Shown here: positions 11,916 through 22,516 of the stretch, one piece after another | Numbering within the stretch: the first letter of the stretch is position 1 | How the letters are laid out: each line of letters begins with the position of its first letter | Assembly (NCBI GenBank): GCA_003254925.1 | Contig: QANZ01027232.1 | Span: 113,052-177,051 of the forward strand | Reading direction: 5' to 3' | Length of the DNA stretch: 64,000 bases | Origin: Chamaecrista fasciculata | Lineage: Eukaryota > Streptophyta > Magnoliopsida > Fabales > Fabaceae | Program-made: the position numbers and the translations under genes | The notes under the pieces: generated by a model | Seen by the model: the letters and a program-made list of their open reading frames with translations, nothing else | What the model was told of the DNA's origin: nothing | Database searches by the model: none

Positions 11916-13448
11916 CTTATAACCATGCACTGTTCACCTCCTATATTTATATTGCATTATGTGCCTTCAATACATATCAATGCCTCACAATTTCTATTAT
12001 CTTTCATATATCGTGGGAAGAGAAAGGTGAAGGAAAATAACATGTAGGCTAAAATATCAACTTGGTCCTTAGTTAGTTTATTTCCTTTCATAATAATCCC
12101 TATTTACTAATAAAGCTAGGATGATGGGATTTGAGCTCAATAGAACAATACTATATTTACTAAATATAAGTCCTTACCTTACTTACTTAAGTGATCGTGA
12201 CTGAACACGAAGGAACCTTCACTTCAATCCTACCAAGCCACACCCTAGGACTATTCCCGGGTAAGGAGAGAGGGGTCTCCCTTCCTTCACAACATTCTCA
12301 ACCTTTCCTGAGCAAGGACATTGCGGAAAGCACTTCTTATATTAATTAATTAACTAAAAAATAATAACCGTGTAGGAACAACATGCATACTCTAAAACCA
12401 CTCATGTTGTCAAGAATAAGTCACTTTCAAATAGGGTTTGATTTTTCAGAGGAAACACCTACTTGACGAAGGCCAATATATAACGATGGCATTATAATAT
12501 AGTTTTATTGTATCTTGTGGCCAATTTGGTTGAAAATGACTCTTATTAACATTATGAGACTAGAGATGATGCCATTCTTAGCACTAATTGAGAACGTCAC
12601 AGAAACCAAGCTGTCTTTGCAAACACGGACAATATAAATTACCAATTTAATTTGAAATATTATTTCATCTTCTATTTAATTTTTTAAATTTACAAAAGTT
12701 TGTGAAAATGGGAACAGAAAAAACAAGAAAATGAGTCACTTTCTAAGGCATAATGAAGTGAAGGAAGGGTATATATTATAAATTTATAATTATACAAGCT
12801 TACCCATGAATAGGACAAAGGTGAAGGTGCCATCTATGATCTACCTTTATGTGGAAAGGGGCATGTGACAGTGACCAATGTGGAATATATTGCACGTGTC
12901 TCCCTCTGATTGCCGTTTCTAGTGTTTGGAGACAAAAAATTGGAGTTTAATTTCTTTTATAAAATTATACCTAACATTGCATCATTATTTATACATTTTT
13001 TTTCATAAAACAGACATTTGCTAGCTTTCAATACCAATCTATGTTTTTGTTTTTATAATATTGTCATGTTATTGGACTGAAGCATTTAACAAGGAAGTAT
13101 ATGAGAGTAAGGGCCCATAGTTAACTAATTGGCAATCGGCGCAGAAGGCCCACATTTGAAATCATAAGCTTCTACTCTACTTTGTGAATATGGGCCATAA
13201 CTGATCCCCGAAATTGAATGTGAATGTAGAAAAATTCAATATTTATAGTTTTATACTATATTATACACGTAGATCCTCCTTTCTGATAGTCCTTTATTTT
13301 TTTAATATAAAATTTTAGTCTAAATTTAATCAAGTAATTATAAAATAAATCAATTTAAATATAAAAATCAAAACTCATTTACCCATGTTGATTATCAAAA
13401 TTACCCCACTTTCATATATCCATGCTCATTATATAGACCCCACGTTCA
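11916..13448. other. Gene-free stretch
   Basis: No gene recognised. A less AT-rich block at about 12140-12330 (CCACACCCTAGGACTATTCC and neighbours) has no open frame of note. Confidence 0.5.
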
Positions 13449-14265
13449 TTTTTTTTTTTTTATAGATAAAAACGGTAAAGAGATACAACAAAACATCCTA
13501 TGAGTCATTGATCGTAGGAGACATCCTCGACGGTAAAAAGTTCGTGGGTATCTCTGGGACATGACTTGAGGACGTGAGAAACTCGAAAGCCTTAAAAACA
13601 TGAGCAGAAGCAGAAAAATCACAATTAAAAGCACAGAGAAACAGAAGATTGTATAATCCTGATGGCCGAATCGGGTCAGTCCTCGCATTCTTCCACACGA
13701 CAGCGTTCTTGCATTTCCAAATAACATCAAGACCTACAAGGATTGTAAGCCACGCCTCAGCCTCAGCGAAACGATCCTTGTTGCGAAGCCAACGGATGAA
13801 CCAACCTGTAAACCAAGTACGGAAGTGGCAGTTCCCAGGGTAGTATTTAAAAGTGAGTGGCAACCCAAACCAAACGGCTCTTGCATAACTACAGAGGAGG
13901 AACGTGTGTGAAATCAAGTCGTCGGAAGACCCACAAAATGGACAAATAATCTCGCAACGAAAATGATGACGATTGAGATTAGCGAAAGTAGGGATGACAT
14001 CATTATAAATCTTCCAAGCAGTCAACAAGATTCTCATTGGAGCCTTCGTCTACCAAAAATCATTCCACGAAAAGTTTGAGGTAGTGTTATTGCCATGATC
14101 CGGATGGTACACACGACTTAGCAGCTTAAAGCCTGCTGAAGTGGTGTACGACCCGGAGGCAACATGAGTCCAAACTAGTGAGTTTGGGACCTGTCTGACT
14201 GGTCCCGGGCTTCTGAGCAATGTCGTCGCTTGATCCTTTGTACACACGAGATTAACCTTATCCAA
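13449..14265 (-). pseudogene. 5'-truncated LINE, zinc-binding C-terminal region of the reverse transcriptase polyprotein
   Basis: Two minus-strand segments (14265-14050 and 14037-13498) read as the C-terminal region of a plant non-LTR retrotransposon ORF2. First comes a segment with SLVWTHVASGSYTTSAGFKLL, the region before the zinc-binding domain. Then comes a segment with CPFCGSSDDLISHTFLLC, the Cys/His box of the zf-RVT type, followed by typical WFGLPL and DVIWKCKNAVVW words. A TAG codon between them (at about 14052) breaks the frame. The poly(A) tail appears as the T-run at about 13449-13460, just past the stop, so the element is inserted on the minus strand and truncated at its 5' end before the reverse transcriptase. 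It is dead. Confidence 0.75.
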
Positions 14266-14279
14266 ATCCCAAGAATAAG

Positions 14280-14540
14280 AAGAGTAATCCTCTCACCGAA
14301 TTTTATTTGGTCTTCTTCTCTTCCATTCTGCTTCCTCCCCTATTCTCATTCAATTTCAATCTTTTATCATTCATTTTATACCATTCAATTCTCATGCACT
14401 AGAAGGCTTAATTAGGAGTCATGAGAAATTAAGGAGGCTCACCGTATCTTTGGTTCAAATACTTAGTCAACTCGACTTGTGTCACTCCCAATAAAACATA
14501 ATTGACAGTCTAGATAGGAATAATAAATACTACACATCAA
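14280..14540 (-). pseudogene. Fragment of a WSD1-like acyltransferase gene (exons 4-5 with intron)
   Basis: This segment matches about 28820-29080 of the intact WSD gene. It carries part of exon 5, all of intron 4, and exon 4 (ending GGGAGTGACACAAGT on the minus strand), with many substitutions and small deletions. The intron is retained, so it is a DNA-level duplicate and not a processed copy. The exon 5 part has lost bases relative to the intact gene and is out of frame. It abuts the LINE relic directly. It may be what remains of a former tandem paralogue. Confidence 0.75.
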
Positions 14541-14996
14541 CAAAAGCCAAGACCGGCCAGTCAATATCAACAATTGGTCTTTATTTCCAACGTCCATTGT
14601 TTACGGATGGTCAGTTATATATATATATGTTGCATTATCTAGAACTCGCTTCAAATATGGCATTAAGATTTCACTAGCAAATTCATCTAAAGACGAATCA
14701 ATAGGAAAAACTAAAAAAGTTGTATATAGGAAAGTTGTCCAAAATGTCAAATGATGATGTACATGAATTAATTTTTTCATGATATGTTACTTTAGCTATT
14801 ATGAAACACTTAATAAAAAATATATGATTTAAACATTAGGAACCATTTTAATGTAATTACCATTATCAATCTCAGATTTTTTCATGTAATATTTTTGCTA
14901 TTTTAAAAAAAGCTTCATCTTGCTTTTCTCCCCCCTTTGTGTTTGTTGGTCTCTTCTAAATAATCCTCGCTCTAATAAAGTAATACTCTCTTGCAG

Positions 14997-15651
14997 AAGA
15001 TGCAGGCTCCATCTCTAATTTTTTGTTCAGAAAATGATGATCTTGCTTCTTTTCAAGTTATTTGCGGATTTGTCCAACGACTAAAAGAACTAGGGGCCGA
15101 TGTTGAACTAGTGAAATGGAGTGCCTCGCCTCATGTAGGTCAGTATCTTAGACTAGCAGTAACCAGATCTTTTGAGTGCAAAATTTAGTGATATCTATAA
15201 TGTGTTCGTAGACGTAGGCTTTGCATTTAATAGTTAATACCACTTGGAAGTCTTTATGTATGCAGAACCTGGTATTTTTCAGTTGGGTCTTTTGTTATAG
15301 TTGACTAGTGCAAGAATCGTTGCTTCGTTCTACGAAAAAAAAAAAAGAATCGTTGCTTCGAGAGTTTTGTCAAAAGTGAAAAAAAAGAGTATCACATAAC
15401 TAGACCTTAAGTGAAAAAGCTATTAATATTTAATTATTTGTGGACCAAGGATCAACATATGTTATGCTATGCCACTTGGACTTGTCATAGGTCACTACCG
15501 GCATCATCCAATTGAATACAAGGCTTCAGCCACTGACATTTTAGGCAAGGCAGTTGCTATTACTCTCACAGAATTAGTCAAACTTAATGAAAATCACAAA
15601 GTTTTACCCTATATATCTGGGTTCGAGTCCAGGCATGATACTATGGGGTGA
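14997..15651 (+). pseudogene. TMEM53/DUF829-type alpha/beta-hydrolase gene, last two exons only
   Basis: Exon A (14997-15138, after a TTGCAG acceptor) reads KMQAPSLIFCSENDDLASFQ... and ends ...WSASPHVG at a GT donor, phase 1. Exon B (15491-15651, after TCATAG) continues in frame with GHYRHHPIEYKASATDILGK and ends at TGA. The pattern of a substrate loop 'S.hDDLA', then 'ELGADVELVKW..SPHVGHYR.HP..Y', matches the C-terminal third of plant DUF829 (TMEM53-like) hydrolases, where the 'H-V-G-H' histidine belongs to the presumed catalytic set. No upstream exon with the nucleophile serine is present, so the gene is 5'-truncated. The last about 20 codons include a tRNA B-box-like CTGGGTTCGAGTCCAG and may not be original coding sequence. 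The intron carries a micro-insertion at 15312-15360. Confidence 0.75.
15312..15360 (+). mobile_element. Micro-insertion: TTCTACG plus A-run between 16-bp direct repeats
   Basis: AAGAATCGTTGCTTCG occurs at 15312-15327 and 15345-15360. The insert is 17 nt, TTCTACG followed by A. It sits in the intron of the DUF829 fragment. It is interpreted as a tail-only retroposon insertion on the plus strand. Confidence 0.6.
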
Positions 15652-16175
15652 ACATTGAAGAGGTTGAACGAATGAGATATTAAATTTAGTCACTTCATAT
15701 GTTAAAATAATTTATATTATATTAGTTTTATATATTTATAAAAAATATAATTTCAGCATAATTAAAAGTTAACTTTTACTAATTTGTTAAAATACAAATT
15801 GTGTTATGTATATCTCGTATTTGATGAATATAAATAATCACTTCATATGCTAATATAATTTATATTATATTTATTTTTCATATTTTTCAAATATATAATT
15901 TCAACAAAATTAAAGGTTGATTGTTATTAAATTAAATAAAGGTAAAAACACTAACTTTGTCCCCAAATTTTATACCAAAAGTTAATTTCATCTGCAATCT
16001 TTCAAATGTTGATTATTTTTATTATTTGCTCTTACTTTAGTCAAATATTAACGACGCAACCTATGTGACTAATAATATATAATATAAAATTGGTAGAGAA
16101 AGAAACTCAAATTCCAAGTCAGATTGAAAATCAGATGCACTTTATCATTAATTTATTGAAATAAGTTAGTCAAAG

Positions 16176-16569
16176 TGATAAGAATCACAGATCAAAATAG
16201 ATGGAAGAGAACAGAAATGGAAATGGCAAAGAATCAGTATCAAATTCCCTAAGGAAAGTATACAAAGAGGAATGCCCTTTTCGAGTCAGGACCAAACTCC
16301 CAAAACATAACCACAATATTCAATACCTACATCATACTCAGATCAAGCAATATAAAGGAATACCAAAACAACTAACCAATGCATAACAAATTGCGTAACA
16401 CATTTATTCCCCCAAAACCACCAACGCTTAACCCATGTGATAGTCAAGCAATCTCAACAGAGCACGAGTTGAGCGTTTAAGGCGTGAATCCCCTGTTTCA
16501 CTATTCACATCAGCATTCTGCGCATCCACGTGGACTGTCGAGGACCCACCAGCCATGTAGGATGTATCA
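16176..16569 (-). repeat. 3' LTR of the gypsy element
   Basis: 394 bp, TG...CA. On the minus strand the pol frame reads straight into it, and the stop codon lies inside it at 16428. The purine-rich tract GATGGGGAGGCTAA immediately upstream (minus strand, 16570-16583) is the likely polypurine tract and is also coding. Confidence 0.95.
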
Positions 16570-18096
16570 TTAGCCTCCCCATCAAAAAAGACCTTGTCCT
16601 CAAGGGCCACATCGGGAAACAGCTCCGACAACGTCTTCCAAGACACCCCAGTGGCTTCATCGCGTAGCTTCCCCTGCCATTCAACCAACACTTGCGGATC
16701 ATCGGAAGAAGACCCCGGGCGTCGATCAACAATCGCCAATGGAACAGGTTCAGGAAGCACCAAATCATCGGGAGTGACTGCAACTTCAGACGGCGGAGTA
16801 CCATGAAACGGCTTCAGCAAGGATACATGAAAAACAGGGTGAACGCGGCTGTCCGGCGGCAACGCGAGGCGATACGCAACAGCTCTGATACGACCTTCGA
16901 CTGCAAAAGGGCCATAATAACGGTGATTGAGCTTGAAATTCAATCGATGCGCAACAGACGATTGCCGATACTGATGCAGTTTTACCAAAACAAGGTCACC
17001 CACAGCAAAGTGCTTCTCGCGTCGTTTCGCATCCGCCAATTTCTTCATCCTACGTTGAGCAGATTCGAGATTCGCACGAAGCTGAGCTCGAAGGTCTTCC
17101 CGGCGGAGAAGCAACATCTCAACAGAGTCTACTGAGGAAGTTCCTCGTTTATAAGTCGGAAACACAACTGGGTTAAAACCGTAGAGAGTTTGGTACGGAG
17201 TCATTGCTGCAGAAGAATGGAAACTGGTATTATACCAGAATTCAGCCATCGGAAGATAGTCAGACCATGTCGAAGGTTGATCCACCGTGAAAGCACGAAG
17301 GTACTATTCGAGACACCGGTTAACCACCTCGGTTTGGCCATCGGTTTGCGGGTGATAGGCAGAACTATATGAAGATGAGTGCCGCTATTCTTCATAATAC
17401 CACGCCAAAAACTACTTAAAAATATAGGATCTTGGTCGAAGACGATATGCGTCGGAAATCCATGAAGCTTCACTACAGTGGCCACAAACAACTCAGCGAC
17501 GGTACGAGCATTGAATTTTGGTTTAAGAGGCGCAAAATGAGCACCTTTAGTAAGACGATCCACAATAACCAAAATAGCAATATACCCATGAGAAGGAGGC
17601 AGGCTCACAATAAAATCCAAACTCAATTCCTCCCAAGGCCTAGTAGGAATGGGCAAGGGTTGAAGTAAACCCAAGGGTTTAGCAGTAGAGTATTTCGTCT
17701 GTTGGCAAATAAGACATTGCTTCACAAATTCATGAACAGAACGACGAAGACCATCCCAAAAAAAATTCTCAGAAACTCCTTGAAAAGTCTTAAGGGCCCC
17801 ACCATGACCACCAATTGGGGAAGAGTGAAAATACTCCATATTGGCCACTTGCAACTCCTCATTGCAGGAACAAAGTATTTATCCCCATAAAAAAGAAAAC
17901 CATTACGTACTGAATAATTCGAAGAAAGTTTTCCTTGCCTAAACTGATCATGTAATTCGCGGCACTGAGGATGCGTATCATTAGCCAACTCCAACTGTTC
18001 CATAATCGTTGACTGTGCTGCAGTAATAGCAAAAAAATAACAATCTTCCGCTGCCACTTCACTAGGCTCACCCTGACGAGATAAAGCATCAGCCAC
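16428..18096 (-). pseudogene. gypsy integrase and chromodomain, in three frames
   Basis: Three overlapping open segments (18096-17722, 17854-17201, 17285-16428) together cover integrase. The HHCC zinc finger (YFHSSPIGGHGGALKT ... CLICQQTK) is followed by a first catalytic Asp in LSLDFIVSLP and a second in IVFDQDPIFLSSFW. The block with the third acidic residue is readable only in another frame at about 17310-17370. Next are LPMAEFWYNTSFHSS and the GPF-type C-terminal region (YYGPFAVEGRIRAVAYRL). The last part (VLVEWQGKLRDEATGVSWKT ... LEDKVFF) is chromodomain-like; such domains steer integration to particular chromatin. The final about 45 codons are encoded by the 3' LTR itself. Confidence 0.9.
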
Positions 18097-18132
18097 ATCA
18101 TTGGAACTGCCAGTCCTATAAACGATCTCGTA

Positions 18133-19755
18133 TTAGAACCCCAACAACTTAGCAAGATAAAATTGCTGTTCCGGCGTCTGTATCACTTGCCGCACCAGTT
18201 CACGGAGGCTTCGATGATCAGTTTGAATGATAAATTTCTGGCCCAAAAGGTAATGGCGCCACTTCATCACCACCTGAGTAATCGCATATAACTCGCGGAC
18301 ATACACAGAAGCAAGAGAAAGAAGATGAGAGAGTTTTTTACTAAAGAAGGCCAACAGGTGTCCCTCTTGAGACAACACAACACCAATTCCGTAAACAGAA
18401 GCATCCGTTTCCACAAAGAAAAGCTTGGCGAAATCAGGAAGCGCCAAAACAGGGGTGGTCACCATTTTTTTCTTCAACTCCTCAAAGGCATGTTGCGCTT
18501 CTATGGACCAACCAAACTGATTTTTTTTTAGAAGTTCAGTAAGAGGAACCGCCAACTGAGCATAACCACGGACAAACCGGCGATAATAACCGGTAAGACC
18601 CAAAAAACCACGCAACTGTTTAATGGTGTTTGGAGGTGGCCAATCAGTCATAGCAGAAATTTTGGCAGGATCCACACGAACCCCTTCTTTACTAATAATG
18701 TGGCCTAGATACTCAATGGAAGTCTGACCAAATGAACACTTTGACATTTTCACAAAGAAAGTGTGATCTTGCAGCAGCTGTAACACAATTGTCAAATGGG
18801 TTTTATGTTCCTCCAAGGTAGCACTATAAACCAAAATGTCATAAAAAAATACTGCAACAAATCGCCGGAGTTGAGGTTGAAACAACTTATTCGTCGTGGC
18901 CTGAAAAGTTGACGGGGCATTCGTTAACCCAAATGGCATAACAACAAACTCATAATGACCCAAATGTGTACGAAATGCAATTTTATGAATGTCTTCATCA
19001 CGCATCCGAATCTGATGATACCTGGAACGGAGGTCGAGCTTCGAGAAAAAAGCGGCCCCAAAAAGCTCATCCAAAATCTCATCAATGGTGGGAATCAGAA
19101 ATTTGTCCTTGACCGTAACGTCGTTCAAAGCTTGGTAATCAATGCAAAAACGCCACGACCCATCCTTCTTTTTAACCAAAAGAACGGGCGAAATAAATGC
19201 ACTTTGACTATCCCGTATAACCTCGGACTGCTGCATCTCTAACACCAATTTCTCCATTTCCGTCTTTTGAAAATGCGGGTACTGATAGGGACATACGTTA
19301 ACTGGCTTAGCATCAGGGAGCAAAATAATTCGATGATCAATTGCTCTATGCGGAGGCAACTGTGTTGGTTCTTGAAAAATGGTTGAAAATTCATCCAAAA
19401 CAGAGGTGAGAATGGCTGGTGTAGTCGGCACAACAGGAACAGAGTCAGAAGAAATGCACTGTAAGGCAAACAAACCCGCTGAGGCCTCAGAAGTAACTAG
19501 TTTTTTAAAATCCTTGCTAGGTAACAATGCAACATCTAATTTCGAATTCCCTTGTAATGTTACCTGACGACCAGCAAGAAAAAATGACATTGTGAGGGAA
19601 TTAAAATTGGACATAACATTCCCAAGTTGGGCAAGCCACTGTACACCAAGCACCATGTCCATTTCGGCAATTTCAAGCACAAAAAAATCCGCTGTCAGAG
19701 TTACGTCCTGAACCATGCACGACACACGCTCACATTTGTGAGTGCAACGAAGCAA
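18133..19755 (-). pseudogene. gypsy protease end, reverse transcriptase and RNase H
   Basis: The segment opens with the protease C-terminus (EMDMVLGVQWLAQLG), then RT. Recognisable motifs are SPVLLVKKKDGSWRFCIDYQ, the conserved block before the palm, FSKLDLRSRYHQIRM with Arg where Gly is usual, and VMPFGLTNAPSTFQ. The catalytic F-x-D-D box reads F-F-Y-D, so the first metal-binding Asp is replaced by Tyr and this copy could not polymerise even with an open frame. RNase H follows (FFVETDAS ... RELYAI ... TDHRSL). It ends at a TAA at 18133-18135, after which the same frame stays open to 17722, so this is a single nonsense change. Confidence 0.9.
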
Positions 19756-21080
19756 ATCCCCACCCCTGTGCGAACACTAAACGGTTTGACCGGCACTACC
19801 GGAAGTTTAAGCCGTAGGACAACACTTCCTTTCAAAAAATTCAAGGTACTCCCGTTGTCGATCAAGATTTTTAACGACTCACGTTTGTAAAACCCAGTCA
19901 AACACAAGGTGCGAGGATGAAATTCGCCCTCAAGCGCATGAAGACTGATCTCCGGTGTCAAAACTTGAAGTTCCGACGCAACATCGGTTGACTGCTCTGG
20001 TTTGGAAGATTCCATAGAAGTACAAAAAAAAACTTCAGAAACTTCTTCAGGTCCCAACATTAAGAAGAAAGAAGGCTTACATTTATGGTTGGGAGCGTAT
20101 TTCTCGTCACAGTAATAACACAGGCCCTTCTCCTGTTTAGCCCGTAGTTCTGCCGCTATCAACCGCTTGTACGGTAGAGGAGAGACAATCGGAGATGAAG
20201 ACCCAGCCATAGACGCCGACGGCGCAACACTGGAAGCCGTCAGAGAAATCGGAGGAGATGAAGCATGCGCACTATTAAAAGAAGTTTTAGGAGGTATCGA
20301 CACAGGTAATGGAGAACCATGCCATGAACGAGATGATGCTTGGGGACCAGAAAAACCACTATGCCCTGTATCATCAAATAAACGGGCCAATTCAGCAGCC
20401 CTGTGTAATGTTGATGGGCCATGGGCCATAACATCCTTACGGAGAGTGGGCTTCAACCCGCTAACAAAACAATCCAAAAGCGCATCATCAGACATCCCTT
20501 CCACACGCGTCGACAACACCAGAAAATCGGTATAATACACCGCCGCCGATGAATTCTGAGTAAGCTTGAAGAGACGCGAACGAGGACTATCAAAATGCGA
20601 AGGACCAAATTGAACCTCCACAGCCTTAGCCAAATCAGTCCAGGTAGGAATTAAACGTTGTTTCTGAAGCATCTGAAACCAAGCAATGATTGAACCCTCC
20701 ATGTTGACCGAAGCAATAATCAAACGCTGGTCATCCGGAGTAGCATAATATGCGAAAAACTGTTCAGCACGAAAAATCCAATAAAGAGGTTCTGTACCGT
20801 TGAATTTTGGAAAATCCAGCTTCACAGGTCGATTGATGTGCGTAGACTGTTGCGGTGGTGGAACAGAAACAACGACGGAAGACGACGGTGACGATTGCAC
20901 CGTAGAAACCGCAGGAGGAGGTGATAATCGATCAAGATGAGTCACAAGAGCATCGAGCGTGCGAGAAATGGATCCAACAGTAGCTTCAAGGCCATCGAAA
21001 CGAGTGGATGAAGCTTCAACAATTTCCTTCAGGTGAGTAACTTCGGTCACAACGTCAGCAAGCTTAGGAGCAGTTGCCAT
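19701..21080 (-). pseudogene. gypsy gag and start of protease (frame-broken)
   Basis: The ATG at 21078-21080 (MATAPKLADVV) lies 23 bp inside the 5' LTR. A coiled-coil-like N-terminus is followed by the gag core (PVKLDFPKFNG...WIFRAEQFF at about residues 90-115 and ...LFKLTQNSSAAVYYTDF). Then comes a Cys/His zinc knuckle (CYYCDEKYAPNHKC) that binds RNA in this family. The protease active-site triad reads D-N-G where retropepsins have D-S/T-G. The frame is lost at about 19755 and protease continues in the next frame. Confidence 0.85.
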
Positions 21081-21103
21081 GGTAACATATGAAAGCACCA
21101 AAA

Positions 21104-21497
21104 TGATAAGAATCACAAATCAAAATAGATGGAAGAGAACAGAAATGGAAATGGCAAAGAATCAGTATCAAATTCCCTAAGGAAAGTATACAAAGAGGAA
21201 TGCCCTTTTCGAGTCAGGACCAAACTCCCAAAACATAACCACAATATTCAATACCTACATCATACTCAGATCTAGCAATATAAAGGAATACCAAAACAAC
21301 TAACCAATGCATAACAAATTGCGTAACAAATTTATTCCCCCAAAACCACCAACGCTTAACCCATGTGATAGTCAAGCAATCTCAACGGAGCACGAGTTGA
21401 GCGTTTAGGGCGTGAATCCCCTGTTTCACTATTCACATCAGCATTGTGCGCATCCACGTGGACTGTCGAGGACCCACCAGCCATGTAGGATGTATCA
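21104..21497 (-). repeat. 5' LTR of the gypsy element
   Basis: 394 bp, 388 of which match the 3' LTR by eye. It carries the same pol C-terminal codons (ending in YHMG) as an untranslated passenger, because the LTR includes the 3' end of pol. Confidence 0.95.
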
Positions 21498-21862
21498 CAA
21501 AGGATAAAATTGACTAAAATGTGAAAAATTGGGGATGAAATTGACAAAAGATTGAGGACAAAATTAACAATTGGTGTAAAGTTTGGGGACATAATTAATA
21601 CTTTTGCCATTATATAAATTATTGATTTGTTAATAAAAAATATTGGAAAGAAATAATTGACATGGCGAGATTTGATAGGAGGAGCGCACCAAACTACTGT
21701 GCACCATTCCGCATTCAAATACGGATTGCGGGTCTCTTTAGGTGTATCAACCATTTTCGCTTATATTCCAGAACCTTTCATAGTTACTTTCGGCTCCAAA
21801 ATTTTAAATTTCAATTTTTCAGAATCGAAATTCTTCCATATTCTTTTCTGGTTGATTCGCAC

Positions 21863-22166
21863 ATGGGTGAATGCAATATGGAGGACCTTCCATTTCCAGA
21901 AGATCCACACGACGGCGACGGAGTCTGGGGCCAATCAGGTACACCTTTTCACATTTCTGATTCTCAAAAACTGTTGATTTTATTCGGCTTGCGCCTGATT
22001 TTTTTCGAAGTTGTTAACCTTTTTTTTTCGGCGATTGGTTCAGGAGCTTCTAAGGAAGGGATGCGAGGCCCTGGAGGAGTGCAAGGAAATGTTAAATAAG
22101 CTGGGTTTATTCTCAAAGAACGAGAACAAAGATGATATTAGTACGACAAATCTCAAGTATACTCTG
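21863..22166 (+). pseudogene. 5' fragment of a TAP46/TAP42-like (PP2A-associated protein) gene, two exons with intron
   Basis: Exon 1 (21863-21938) starts MGECNMEDLPF and ends QKIHTTATESGANQ in a different frame, showing a deletion that removed several codons and shifted the frame. Exon 2 (22044-22166, AG and GT borders, 41 codons, phase 0) reads ELLRKGCEALEECKEMLNK and continues to DDISTTNLKY. The phrases 'RKIH..A.ESG..Q' and 'KGCE....C..M...LGLFS.NE...DISTTNLKY' match the N-terminus of plant TAP46, the TAP42/alpha4 regulator that binds the catalytic subunit of PP2A-type phosphatases in TOR signalling. No third exon follows. A 5'UTR-like AT-rich leader lies before the ATG. With intron retained, deletion and missing 3' end, it is a genomic gene fragment. 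The match is from memory of the family, not a search. Confidence 0.75.
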
Positions 22167-22516
22167 GTAATTACTGTTCTCTAACTGTTTTTTCAATGTC
22201 ATCGATGAATGATTTATATTGATGAGATGAAGATATATTGAATCTTAGTTTTCGACTAATTGGTTAATCAAATGAGATGGACGTTGTCTTTATAGTATAC
22301 TGTTTTTTCTGTTATAGATCTTCATGCTTTGCTAATTTTTCTTCTCTGTTGTGTTATTTTAAATATATGTCATCGTTAAGTATGCACATCAGGAGCTAAG
22401 GAGAGGAGAGAGCTAACAAATGACCAATTTCTCAATCTGTCTTTTGGGAGTGTGGGTACCGATAAGGTCGAATGTTGGGAGGTTTTTCTCCTTCTTTAAT
22501 GATTATGGCATGATCT
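22167..22516. other. Intron-like remainder after the TAP46 fragment
   Basis: Starts at the GT donor of exon 2 and is T-rich. A short open piece at about 22408-22500 (ELTNDQFLNLSFGSVG on the plus strand) is unassigned. Confidence 0.4.

Larger units (their letters stand above)
16171..21502 (-). mobile_element. Ty3/gypsy chromovirus, complete but inactivated, with CAAAG target duplication
   Basis: Two 394-bp LTRs (16176-16569 and 21104-21497) begin TGATAAGAATCA and end GATGTATCA. The 5-bp sequence CAAAG flanks the element at 16171-16175 and 21498-21502. By eye the LTRs differ at six positions (about 1.5%), so the insertion is fairly young. The element is 5,322 bp, transcribed on the minus strand, with order gag, protease, RT, RNase H, integrase, chromodomain. 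Short LTRs and small size fit the Reina-like chromoviruses; the clade is an inference. The coding region is broken by frameshifts near 19.7, 17.86 and 17.3 kb and by a TAA at 18133-18135. A candidate primer-binding site, TTTTGGTGCTTTCAT (minus strand), directly abuts the 5' LTR at 21089-21103. Confidence 0.95.
15940..21608. mobile_element. Foldback MITE split by the gypsy element (Mutator-like, 9-bp duplication)
   Basis: The left arm (15940-16175) starts GGTAAAAACACTAACTTTGTCC and runs through CCCAAATTTTATACC. The right arm (21503-21608) ends with the near-complement GGTGTAAAGTTTGGGGACAT ... ACTTTTGCC. The flanks ATTAAATAA (15931-15939) and ATTATATAA (21609-21617) match at 8 of 9 positions, the duplication size made by Mutator-like elements. 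The Ty3/gypsy element landed inside it later, with its own CAAAG duplication. The arms have no coding capacity. Confidence 0.65.

Noticed and set aside
15621..15640. tRNA gene suggested by GGGTTCGAGTCC
   Set aside because: Only a T-arm-like hairpin is present; no acceptor, D-arm or anticodon arm can be paired around it.
21356..21754. 132-codon minus-strand frame overlapping the 5' LTR
   Set aside because: Its end is the pol C-terminus carried passively in the LTR. The upstream part is intergenic sequence, so it is not a gene.
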